In this document: one piece after another, positions 9,952 through 17,933 of the stretch
Layout: every line of letters starts with the position of its first letter
Numbering within the stretch: position 1 is the first letter of the stretch
Origin: Ascidiimonas aurantiaca
GTDB lineage: Bacteria > Bacteroidota > Bacteroidia > Flavobacteriales > Flavobacteriaceae
DNA length: 64,000 bases
NCBI RefSeq assembly: GCF_037646345.1
Contig: NZ_JBBEWR010000004.1
Coordinates: 1 to 64,000 of the forward strand
Direction: 5' to 3'
Program-made: the position numbers and the translations under genes
Notes under the pieces: model-generated
The model's database searches: none
The model's input: only the letters and a program-made list of their open reading frames with translations
What the model was told of the DNA's origin: nothing

Positions 9952-12257
9952 AAGACGTAATTAGTGTTAACACGCATTATCCACATCTCATCGAAATAAG
10001 AGTCGTTAATGTTGGAATAATATGAAACTAGGGCACTATTCCAGGATTCGTGTTTTTTAAGGTATACGTATCGGTAGTTATTTTCGGGGTTAATAAAATA
10101 ATCCGCTTGAATTCCTTGATTACGCAGTTTTTGTACAAAACGGGTAGCGTTTGAGGGCACGGCAAAAACATTGGCTATTATGTAATAACCATCATCTAAT
10201 GAGGCAATGTTTATAATTTTTCCTTTTTTGGCAGTTCTTCGTTTTTTGCGAGTATTTTGCGAGTAAATATTCTTGATCTGTTGTTCTGTTTTATCCTCGA
10301 TCCCTGTAATAGGAGGGCTTTCCATATCTTGCTGGGCAACATTTTTGTTTTTAACAGGAGTCGAAATGCGTCTGGTATCTGCATCTTTTTGCGGATCTCT
10401 ACCTGCAACTTCCTGCTCTGCAGTAATGTTTGGAGTTACAACGGGTGAGGATACTCTTTTTATGGCGGGCTCTTCTTCCTGTTGTGGGTCGTTATTAGCT
10501 TCGGAAGCTACTACGGGTGAACTGATACGCTCTGTTTCTTGAGGCTCCTGTTGCCGGGTGGCATCTGTAATGCGCTCTGTACTCTTAGGAACAGGAGAAG
10601 TAATACGTCTGTTTTGGGGAGTAGCCGGAACGATCTCCGGGGTATCGGTATCATTTTCAGCAAGCATCCCTTTGTCAATTTCAGCCCCATCTTCTACACT
10701 CATGATCCAAATGTCGTCCTGATACGCACCATTAAGGTCTGATTTATAAGCGTCGAGTGCTTCCTGCCAGGTATCGTATCGTTGCAGATATACATAATTC
10801 AGGTTGTTTTCCGGGTTTTTAAAGAAGGAAGCATCTAAACCTTTGGTTCCCAGTGTTTCTATAAAACGGTTACGGTAATAGTTTCCTTTTTTACTCTGGC
10901 TATATACATTGGCTATTATATAATAACCACCTTTTACGCCCTGAACGGCTTTTAGGGTTTGCTGACGAATATTGTTTGCTTTGGCAGCCCTGATAAAGTC
11001 TTTTTTCTCTTCTGCATAGGAAGTATTATACACTTTGGCTTTTCGAGATACCGCAGTGCGGTCGGCAATGGCATTTTGGGCCACTTTAGGATCATTTTTC
11101 ATGGATTTGATAAGGTGGTAAAATCTGCGCTCAATGTCGTTAGTTACCGCTTTTTCCATAGAATCCTGTTTAATAATCAGTTCGGCGAGAATTTTGTTAT
11201 TCTCTTCCAGGTTTTTGCGAATTCTGGAAAGTTCCTCGTCTTTATCGGCTATGAGTTCGTCTTTTTCTTCCAGTTGTTGTTCCATTTGCGCGAGCTCATC
11301 ACCTGCTTCTTCTTCCAGCATTACCCGATCTTCGGTGAGATTGGGTTGAAATGAATAGGCAAAAGTGATCTCATGAGTAGGCCCCAGGTTTTCTGTCTGG
11401 TCATTGAAACCTTTTTCAATGGTATAACCTAATGATAAACGTCTGGTAAGGTTAAAACCAATTCCGGCAGAGGCGCCGAAAAAGTCGTCATATCCGGCCT
11501 GTATCCACCCTAATTTAGGTAAATCGGCAATAAGGCTACCGGAAAGGTTGATTTCACGATCGCCCTGTTTTCTGGCTCTGGTAAGCACTGAGAGTTTTCC
11601 GTCTTCAAGTATCCCGGTTTGCTTTTCAAATCTGCGGGTGTACATAAGGTGACCTGAAAAGGTTTTCTCTGAGAAATCGGTAAGTGATTCACTGGTTCTC
11701 AGGTTAAAATCTACCAGGTTTTCGGCATAAAAACCAACATCAAAACTACCTAATGAAAGGTTGAAACCGGGTTGGAACGATAAAAGGGAACTATTGTTAA
11801 GCTCCAGTAATACGGGGTCTATTTCACCTGATATTACTTCGTCTCCGTCAAGACCGCTGCTAAAGAAAGAAAGATTGAACCCAAAGGTAAGGTTGCTTTT
11901 CTCGGCGAGCCTTACTCCATAGGCATAGTTAGCAAGTATCCCAAAGTTACTGATCACTCCCAGTTTTTGCTGATATACCCCGAGACCCAGACCGGTGCGA
12001 TCCCCGATACGGCCTGAATAACTGGCCAGATAGATCTCCGGAGAATCTTCAAACTGTACCCATTGATTTCTGTGATACAGGTTGATATAGGAGTTATCTT
12101 CCCGTACTGTTGAAAATGTTGGGTTAATGAGGAACCTGTTAAACTTTAAAAGGTTCTGTGAAGGCACTTCAAAGGAGATAAACGGGGTTTCTTCCTGACT
12201 CTTCACTGCTGTAATTGAAAGAATCATTAAAAGAAATGCTACTATTTTACTTTTCAT
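9948..12257 (-). CDS. PorP/SprF-like T9SS outer-membrane protein fused to coiled coil and two SPOR-like modules
   Basis: 769 aa. Signal peptide at residues 1-20 (cut after AVKS). Residues about 25-305 are a PorP/SprF-type beta-barrel domain (NPTFST near 45; a GxGxGVYQQKLG stretch; the final strand ends at ITFAYSF). Residues about 308-380 form a Glu/Lys-rich coiled coil. Two related modules follow at about 444-521 and 690-763, each with GYYIIANV, NPENN and YVYL, resembling SPOR-type peptidoglycan-binding domains. The linker repeats a short R-[IV]-[ST]-[ST]-P-V motif four times. SprF proteins are needed for surface delivery of SprB; the wall-binding extension suggests anchoring of the system to peptidoglycan (inference). 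It lies 3 bp after the type B protein gene and overlaps the giant adhesin by 4 bp, so the three genes are probably one operon. Most SprF proteins are about 300-350 aa, so this one is unusually long. Confidence 0.85.
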   Translation of the reverse strand: MKSKIVAFLLMILSITAVKSQEETPFISFEVPSQNLLKFNRFLINPTFSTVREDNSYINLYHRNQWVQFEDSPEIYLASYSGRIGDRTGLGLGVYQQKLGVISNFGILANYAYGVRLAEKSNLTFGFNLSFFSSGLDGDEVISGEIDPVLLELNNSSLLSFQPGFNLSLGSFDVGFYAENLVDFNLRTSESLTDFSEKTFSGHLMYTRRFEKQTGILEDGKLSVLTRARKQGDREINLSGSLIADLPKLGWIQAGYDDFFGASAGIGFNLTRRLSLGYTIEKGFNDQTENLGPTHEITFAYSFQPNLTEDRVMLEEEAGDELAQMEQQLEEKDELIADKDEELSRIRKNLEENNKILAELIIKQDSMEKAVTNDIERRFYHLIKSMKNDPKVAQNAIADRTAVSRKAKVYNTSYAEEKKDFIRAAKANNIRQQTLKAVQGVKGGYYIIANVYSQSKKGNYYRNRFIETLGTKGLDASFFKNPENNLNYVYLQRYDTWQEALDAYKSDLNGAYQDDIWIMSVEDGAEIDKGMLAENDTDTPEIVPATPQNRRITSPVPKSTERITDATRQQEPQETERISSPVVASEANNDPQQEEEPAIKRVSSPVVTPNITAEQEVAGRDPQKDADTRRISTPVKNKNVAQQDMESPPITGIEDKTEQQIKNIYSQNTRKKRRTAKKGKIINIASLDDGYYIIANVFAVPSNATRFVQKLRNQGIQADYFINPENNYRYVYLKKHESWNSALVSYYSNINDSYFDEMWIMRVNTNYVL

Positions 12258-12260
12258 CCT

Positions 12261-14459
12261 CTAGCGTATTAAGGTTATCGTTCCTTGTTTTAAAATTTCT
12301 CTTCCCCTCACTATCTTGTAATAAAATACAGGTTTGTTAACGGGATATGATAGGTTCGATTCGGGCCAATTGTTTTGATACCCCACAGCACGAAACACAT
12401 TCTCGCCGTTGGGGCCGTAGATAAATACCTCTACGTCATTTTTAAAGGCATAACTGTTGGGAATAACCCATAAATCGTTAATGCCGTCAGAATTAGGACT
12501 TATAATGTTAGGAACTACAAAACTGTCCTGATATACTACGGTAAAACTCTTTACCACCTGACATTCGCCTACATTCGCTCGCAGTATATATTGTCCTTCT
12601 TCCATAAGTGTAACCGAGGCGGTATTAGAGATCTGCATGTTCTCCTGGTTAAACCAGGCATAGGTATCTGCACCGGAAGCGGTTACGGTTTTTGAGAAGC
12701 CTTCAGCAATTACAATACGCTCGGGAGCATCTACAGTAACTACGGAATCTTCAAAAGGATTAATGACTAATTCATTGGAAAATACGATACACCCTTCTGT
12801 CATTACGCCCAGTTTATAAACTCCGGTGAGGTTAGTATTCAGTACAGAACCGGTTTCGGGTAACTGTGCATTGTCCAGGTACCATTTATAGGAGTACCCG
12901 GCATCAGTTATACTAGAGGTAATGGTAATAGTGGTAGCCCCGTTACAGGAAACGTTGCCGTTACTTGTAATTATGGGGTTAATATCGGGTTGAAGCTTTA
13001 CAGGCAGGTCGTTGGAAGTAACTGTAAAAGCATTCAAATTAGCGGTAACACGATACGTACCATTTTCTGATGGATCTGACAATGAAATGGTAGAAGCAGT
13101 GGCACCGCTTAGCGGTTGTCCTTCAAACTGCCATTGATAGGTAAAGTTGTTTACCAGTTGGGCAGTCGCGTTTATGGTAGTGCTGCTGGTTATGGCATTA
13201 ATAGTTTGTATATGTAGTGTAGCATCTGTCTGTGTACATTCACTATAAGGAGCCTGAGCAGCGATAATAATTTCAAAATCTTGCGGAAAAGCTATGGTAA
13301 TTTCATTAGAAAAGGTTGCTACGGCACACCCTGTTCCCTGGATTACTCTGGCTTTATATACACCGGGAGTGCTTATAGTGAGTGAAGGTGTGGTAGCACC
13401 GCTCACGGCTGTATTATCTTTAAACCATTGATAAGAAGGTGATTGTGCATTGGTGGCAACGTTAAGTGAGACCGATTCACCGGGGAGCAGTAAAACATCT
13501 GCATCAGAAGCAATGGAAACATTGATGTTAGGGGCAGTAACAGTAACGGGAGCTGAGGTTTCCGAACACCCGCCTGGGTTTTCTATCTCCACGACATACA
13601 TACCCTGAGGGTCTGTAGTACTCAGTGTAAACTCAGGAAGATAACCTGGTGTATTTTGCAATGTACCATTTTTGAACCAACGATAAATAAGATCGGAATC
13701 ATCAATATTGGCCTTGAGTACATAAGGAGAACCTGTACATACTTCTACATTGGCAGAGCCCTCTATGGCAATACCCATAAAGTTATCAAGCTCTACGCCT
13801 ACTTCGTTTGATGAGGTAGAACTGGAACAATAGTCACCATAATCAACTTCTACATAGTAATAGCCGGGTTGGGTTATATCGAGAAAATACTTATTGGCAC
13901 CGGCAATAGGGGTTATATTTCGGTTTCTGAACCATCGGTACGAAGCTTCCCCGGGAAAGTTTAATACCTGGAGCCTGAAACTGGAACCATCGCAAATGTA
14001 AAACTCACCGAACAGCGGATTCCCATTTTCATCACCCAGTAGTAGTGATTCTCTAACAGTTTGATAATAAGCAGGAAAAGAATTGCTTTCAGGACTGGTT
14101 CTGGCAGGATTGGTACTTCTAACACGCACTTTATAATTTTCACCTCTTGTATTGGCAGGAAATGAAAAGTTAAATTCAAATTTCAGAGTGGTGTTTTTAT
14201 TGGAAACCGTAGATAAAACTGTAGGATTGGAAAAGCTGCCATTCCCGTTTGATAATTCCAGAATGAATTCGTTGGTATTATTAACCAGTGGCGGCGACCA
14301 TTCAAATTCTACTTTATAGGAGTTAAAATTGTCTGATATACAGGGAGCCGTAAAATACGGTACAGGCTTATTCAGTGTTTGCGAGTGTGAGGGGCAAACA
14401 TGAAGTAAAAACAACGCGCACAACAGCGCAGCAATATGAAAACGTTTAGAACATTTCAT
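12261..14459 (-). CDS. Secreted Ig-like multidomain protein with type B T9SS C-terminal domain
   Basis: 732 aa. Signal peptide about 1-26 (hydrophobic core, then PSHS-Q). The body is a chain of Ig/PKD-like modules of about 80-90 aa, recognisable by recurring YxWFK/YRWFxN segments and a Cys near each module end (for example at about 190, 265, 345 and 520). The last 85 residues match the gliding-motility-associated C-terminal domain (CHU_C, type B): SPNSDGINDLW near 655, then VFIYGPNGENVF, ending in short strands. Proteins with this domain are exported by type IX secretion and usually need a PorP/SprF partner, which is the next gene. First gene of the minus-strand operon; a TAATTTTG box sits about 45 bp upstream. 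Adhesion or gliding is the likely role; the ligand is unknown. Confidence 0.85.
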   Translation of the reverse strand: MKCSKRFHIAALLCALFLLHVCPSHSQTLNKPVPYFTAPCISDNFNSYKVEFEWSPPLVNNTNEFILELSNGNGSFSNPTVLSTVSNKNTTLKFEFNFSFPANTRGENYKVRVRSTNPARTSPESNSFPAYYQTVRESLLLGDENGNPLFGEFYICDGSSFRLQVLNFPGEASYRWFRNRNITPIAGANKYFLDITQPGYYYVEVDYGDYCSSSTSSNEVGVELDNFMGIAIEGSANVEVCTGSPYVLKANIDDSDLIYRWFKNGTLQNTPGYLPEFTLSTTDPQGMYVVEIENPGGCSETSAPVTVTAPNINVSIASDADVLLLPGESVSLNVATNAQSPSYQWFKDNTAVSGATTPSLTISTPGVYKARVIQGTGCAVATFSNEITIAFPQDFEIIIAAQAPYSECTQTDATLHIQTINAITSSTTINATAQLVNNFTYQWQFEGQPLSGATASTISLSDPSENGTYRVTANLNAFTVTSNDLPVKLQPDINPIITSNGNVSCNGATTITITSSITDAGYSYKWYLDNAQLPETGSVLNTNLTGVYKLGVMTEGCIVFSNELVINPFEDSVVTVDAPERIVIAEGFSKTVTASGADTYAWFNQENMQISNTASVTLMEEGQYILRANVGECQVVKSFTVVYQDSFVVPNIISPNSDGINDLWVIPNSYAFKNDVEVFIYGPNGENVFRAVGYQNNWPESNLSYPVNKPVFYYKIVRGREILKQGTITLIR

Positions 14460-14503
14460 ATAATAAGTAGGTCAAAAATTTTAGATTTGGGCATCTAAAA
14501 CAA

Positions 14504-14511
14504 CAAAATTA
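14504..14511 (-). promoter_or_regulatory. Candidate -7 box TAATTTTG for the adhesin operon
   Basis: On the minus strand this reads TAATTTTG, fitting the Bacteroidota TAnnTTTG -7 element, about 45 bp upstream of the start at 14459. No convincing -33 element is visible. Confidence 0.4.
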
Positions 14512-14813
14512 AAATGATTTGGGTTAAAAAACTAGGCTAACAGCTTAAAACTTCGTTGAATTGTTCACAAATGACGAAAAAACCAAATATTTTTTTTCAC
14601 AATGGCTTTTTTTTATCAACAACAACTTGCTATAAACTGATAAACAGAGTTTTAACATGTTAATATTTGTTAGTTTCAGTAAATGATTAACGTAGCGAAA
14701 GTAATTATATTTTATGGGACAGCAACTTTTTTTCATGTTTATCAACAGTTGTTAATAACAATAATTACCCTAAAAAGCCTTCTGTTAGTTATTTAGCGTG
14801 ATTTCTTTTTATG
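14512..14813. other. AT-rich divergent intergenic region with DnaA-box-like inverted repeat
   Basis: No plausible gene. The region separates the minus-strand adhesin operon from glnS. It contains TTATCAACA at 14613-14621 and again at 14739-14747, the latter forming an imperfect inverted repeat with TGTTAATAA at 14750-14758. These are one base from the DnaA-box consensus TTATCCACA. Function is unproven. Confidence 0.4.
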
Positions 14814-14821
14814 TATTTTTG
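14814..14821 (+). promoter_or_regulatory. -7 box TATTTTTG of glnS
   Basis: TATTTTTG fits the TAnnTTTG element and lies 21 bp upstream of the ATG at 14843. It falls inside the 15-codon N-terminal extension that an upstream in-frame ATG (14798) would give, which argues for the later start. Confidence 0.6.
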
Positions 14822-14842
14822 CGCTTCAATTTGCAAAGCTTT

Positions 14843-16528
14843 ATGTCTGAAGAAACAAAATCGCTCAATTTTATAGAACAAATCATAGAGGATGACCTCG
14901 AAAAAGGTTTCCCAAAATCAGATCTTCGTTTTCGTTTTCCTCCGGAACCTAACGGATACCTGCATATTGGGCATGCCAGTTCGGTATGCCTCAATTTTGG
15001 GTTGGGTTTGCGTTACGATGCGCCTGTAAATCTTCGTTTTGATGATACCAATCCGGCAAAGGAAGAAACCAAATATGTAAATGCCATAAAGAAAGATGTA
15101 GAATGGCTGGGTTTTAGCTGGGATGAAGAATGTTATGCTTCTGATTATTTTCAGCAATTGTATGACTGGGCGGTACTTTTAATAAAAAAAGGAAAGGCGT
15201 ATGTAGATAGTCAGTCGTCAGAAGCTATTGCCAAACAAAAAGGAACCCCCACGCAGGCAGGTACGGCCAGCCCTTATAGAGAAAGGACCATAGAAGAAAA
15301 CCTCGATCTTTTTGAGAAAATGAAAGAAGGGGTGTTTGAAGCCGGAACTCATGTTTTAAGAGCAAAAATAGACATGGCCTCGCCTAATATGCTTATGCGC
15401 GACCCGGTTATGTACCGCATCATGCATAAAACACATCACAGAACGGGTGACGATTGGTGTATCTATCCATTGTATGATTGGGCGCACGGCGAGAGTGATT
15501 ATATTGAACAGATTAGCCACTCTCTTTGTACATTAGAGTTTCTGCCCCACAGAGAGCTTTACAACTGGTTCCTTGATCAAATCTATGATGAAAGGAAGGA
15601 AGTAAGGCCCAAACAAAGGGAATTTGCCCGGCGTAATTTGAGTCACACGGTGGTAAGTAAACGAAAGTTGTTACGCCTGGTAGAAGAAGGAAAGGTTACA
15701 GGGTGGGATGACCCGAGAATGCCCACTATTTCGGGATTACGGCGCAGGGGATACACACCGGCAGCTATACGCAACTTTGCTGATATGATAGGGATAGCCA
15801 AAAGAGATAATTTAGTAGATGTGAGTGTACTTGAGTTTTGCGCGAGAGAGGACCTTAATAAATTGGCACCAAGAGTAATGGCCGTGTTGAACCCGGTTAA
15901 AGTAATTATTACTAATTATCCCGAAGATAAAGAAGAATGGCTAAAGGCAGAGAATAATCCGGAAGCCGAAGTAATGACTTATAGAGAGATCCCGTTTTCA
16001 AGAGAGTTGTACATTGAGGAAGAAGACTTTAAAGAGCAGGCAAATCGAAAGTTTTTCCGCCTTAAATTAGGTGGTGAAGTACGGCTCAAAAATGCGTATA
16101 TTATCAAGGCAGAGTCTGTAGTTAAAGATGAAAACGGTACTATTATAGAAGTACACTGTACGTATGATGAGGATAGTAAAAGCGGAAGCGGTACCGAAGC
16201 CAGCATGCGTAAAGTAAAGGGAACCCTGCACTGGGTTTCTGCAAAACACGCAATAAAAGCTGAGGTACGTATATATGACCGTCTCTTTACACATGAGGCC
16301 CCCGATGCAGAAAAAGATGTGGACTTTATGGAGCATCTTAATACAGAATCATTGAATAGTATAGTGGGATACGTAGAACCCGGACTAAAAAATGCTAAAA
16401 CAGAAGACCGTTTTCAGTTCCAAAGACTGGGATATTTTTGTGTGGATAGAGACAGTACTGCCGAAAAACTGGTTTTTAACAAAACAGTGGGCTTAAGAGA
16501 TACATGGGCAAAACTAAAAGAGAAATAA
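14843..16528 (+). CDS. glnS: Glutamine--tRNA ligase
   Basis: 561 aa, close to the usual 550-560. A class I aminoacyl-tRNA synthetase that charges tRNA-Gln with glutamine in the cytoplasm. The HIGH signature is at residues 41-44 (PNGYLHIGHA) and the KMSKS-type loop is VSKRK at about 271-275. The segment DDTNPAKEE near 67 and the C-terminal anticodon-binding beta-barrels (about 345-555) are typical of GlnRS rather than GluRS. The ATG at 14843 is preferred over 14798 because a -7 promoter box lies between them and the family begins near this residue. Presence of both GlnRS and GluRS (gltX at 17934) means direct Gln charging. Single-gene unit followed by a strong terminator. Confidence 0.97.
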   Translation: MSEETKSLNFIEQIIEDDLEKGFPKSDLRFRFPPEPNGYLHIGHASSVCLNFGLGLRYDAPVNLRFDDTNPAKEETKYVNAIKKDVEWLGFSWDEECYASDYFQQLYDWAVLLIKKGKAYVDSQSSEAIAKQKGTPTQAGTASPYRERTIEENLDLFEKMKEGVFEAGTHVLRAKIDMASPNMLMRDPVMYRIMHKTHHRTGDDWCIYPLYDWAHGESDYIEQISHSLCTLEFLPHRELYNWFLDQIYDERKEVRPKQREFARRNLSHTVVSKRKLLRLVEEGKVTGWDDPRMPTISGLRRRGYTPAAIRNFADMIGIAKRDNLVDVSVLEFCAREDLNKLAPRVMAVLNPVKVIITNYPEDKEEWLKAENNPEAEVMTYREIPFSRELYIEEEDFKEQANRKFFRLKLGGEVRLKNAYIIKAESVVKDENGTIIEVHCTYDEDSKSGSGTEASMRKVKGTLHWVSAKHAIKAEVRIYDRLFTHEAPDAEKDVDFMEHLNTESLNSIVGYVEPGLKNAKTEDRFQFQRLGYFCVDRDSTAEKLVFNKTVGLRDTWAKLKEK

Positions 16529-16552
16529 CAGGTCTTGTGTAAGATCAAATAT

Positions 16553-16576
16553 AAAGCCCGGAAATTTCCGGGCTTT
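16553..16576 (+). terminator. Rho-independent terminator after glnS
   Basis: Perfect 24-nt palindrome (AAAGCCCGG arm, GC-rich core) 24 bp past the glnS stop, followed by a T-rich stretch. Confidence 0.8.
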
Positions 16577-16876
16577 GCTTTTCTTATCAAAATACGGTTT
16601 TTGATAAGATTTTATTATAATAGACCTTGATTATAGTTACTCATAACGAAAATCGATTTTTGCTATTAAAAATGACTTGATTTAAAGCGATCTAAGAGGC
16701 TTTTATTAAAAAAACATAAAACTATATGTTTTTCGCTGCTTTTGTTTGGTAAAAGCCTCTAATTCTCTTTTTAAAGGCAGTGTAGGTAATTTTTCACGAA
16801 GATGGTTATGTTAAATACAGTGTGTTTGTAGTATTAAAAACAGATGCTGTTAGCAAGGGGTCTTAAAAAACAAAAA
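16577..16876. other. Gene-free region with several inverted repeats
   Basis: No convincing reading frame. It holds an inverted repeat at 16583-16608 (CTTATCAAAA / TTTTGATAAG), a palindrome AAAATCGATTTT at 16649-16660 and the nested hairpin annotated separately at 16695-16760. It could be a structured RNA, a remnant of a small mobile element, or only convergent 3' sequence. Confidence 0.5.
16695..16760. repeat. Nested inverted repeat (66 bp)
   Basis: Outer arms AGAGGCTTTTA (16695-16705) and TAAAAGCCTCT (16750-16760) are perfectly complementary over 11 bp. Between them AAAAACATA (16710-16718) pairs perfectly with TATGTTTTT (16725-16733). The outer loop is too long for a simple terminator. Confidence 0.55.
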
Positions 16877-16896
16877 ACCCTGCCGTTAAGCAGGGT
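16877..16896 (-). terminator. Rho-independent terminator of the SPFH gene
   Basis: On the minus strand ACCCTGC / GCAGGGT forms a 7-bp stem with a 6-nt loop, followed by a run of T. It begins 7 bp past the stop at 16904. Confidence 0.85.
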
Positions 16897-16903
16897 GTAA
16901 GTT

Positions 16904-17830
16904 TTATTCTTCTTTTTTACGATTTTGCTTTTTCATAGCTTCCCCTATTTGATTACTGGCGGTAAATGAGGCGACCATATTATTGAGCATGTCGCTTCCG
17001 GCTTGTGGTGAATTAGGAAGGAGAATTAAATTACTATTGGTTTCTTCCCCAATAGCCTGTAGTGTATCGTAATGCTGGGTAACGACAATAAGAGCAGAAG
17101 CTTCCTGCGAATTAATGCCTACTTTATTAAGTACTTCTACAGACTCTTCCAGACCCCGGGCAATTTCACGTCGCTGGTCAGCAATACCCTGTCCTTGTAA
17201 GCGCTTACTTTCGGCTTCGGCTTTAGCTTTTTCAACAATGAGTATTCTGGCAGCGTCGCCTTCAAACTGTGCGGCAATTTTTTCACGCTCTGATGCATTT
17301 ATACGGTTCATAGCATGTTTTACCTGAGCATCAGGATCAATATCGGTTACCAGCGTTTTAATAATATCATACCCGTAATCCAGCATGGCTTCCTGAAGTT
17401 CTGCTTTTACGGCAATCGCAATATCATCTTTCTTGACAAATACATCGTCAAGTTTCATTTTAGGGACCTCTGCCCTGACTACGTCAAACACATAACTGGT
17501 AATCTGATCATGTGGATATTCCAGTTTATAAAAAGCTTCATATACTTTTTCACGAATTACTTTGTATTGAACAGAAACTTTAAGCTTTACAAAAACATCG
17601 TCCAGCGTTTTCGTTTCAACAATTACATCCAACTGTTGTATTTTAAGGCTAAGGCGCCCCGAGATACGATCTACAACGGGAATTTTAAGTTGTAATCCTG
17701 AGTTGCGAATACTGTGAAATTTTCCAAAGCGCTCAATTACCACAGCGGTTTGTTGCTTTACAATAAAAAATATTCCATAAAGAAGCACAAGTGAGAGAAG
17801 AAATAATATAGGTAAATAAATGATTTCCAT
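16904..17830 (-). CDS. SPFH/band 7 (stomatin-like) membrane protein
   Basis: 308 aa. One N-terminal membrane anchor (residues about 3-24), then an SPFH/band 7 domain (about 25-200: KQQTAVVIERFGKFH near 25, GLQLKIPVVD near 45, VSVQYKV near 86). An Ala/Glu-rich helical segment follows (about 180-235, EREKIAAQFEGDAARI, KAKAEAESKR). The C-terminus is charged (KKQNRKKEE). Such proteins oligomerise at membranes and organise microdomains or protect membrane proteases; the precise role here is unknown. No nfeD or protease gene adjoins it. Monocistronic: 103 bp from gltX and followed by its own terminator. Confidence 0.88.
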   Translation of the reverse strand: MEIIYLPILFLLSLVLLYGIFFIVKQQTAVVIERFGKFHSIRNSGLQLKIPVVDRISGRLSLKIQQLDVIVETKTLDDVFVKLKVSVQYKVIREKVYEAFYKLEYPHDQITSYVFDVVRAEVPKMKLDDVFVKKDDIAIAVKAELQEAMLDYGYDIIKTLVTDIDPDAQVKHAMNRINASEREKIAAQFEGDAARILIVEKAKAEAESKRLQGQGIADQRREIARGLEESVEVLNKVGINSQEASALIVVTQHYDTLQAIGEETNSNLILLPNSPQAGSDMLNNMVASFTASNQIGEAMKKQNRKKEE

Positions 17831-17933
17831 GGCTATTAGTTTTAGTTTTAAGGTGGTAATTTACGAAACTCTCAATGTAATAGTATTTAGAAAAACTTAA
17901 ATTGTTAAATAAAATACATTGTGTTCTCCTATA

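Noticed and set aside
9977..9985. TTATCCACA, a perfect DnaA-box match
   Set aside because: A single occurrence inside the coding sequence of the SprF-like gene, with no neighbouring boxes; not evidence for an origin.
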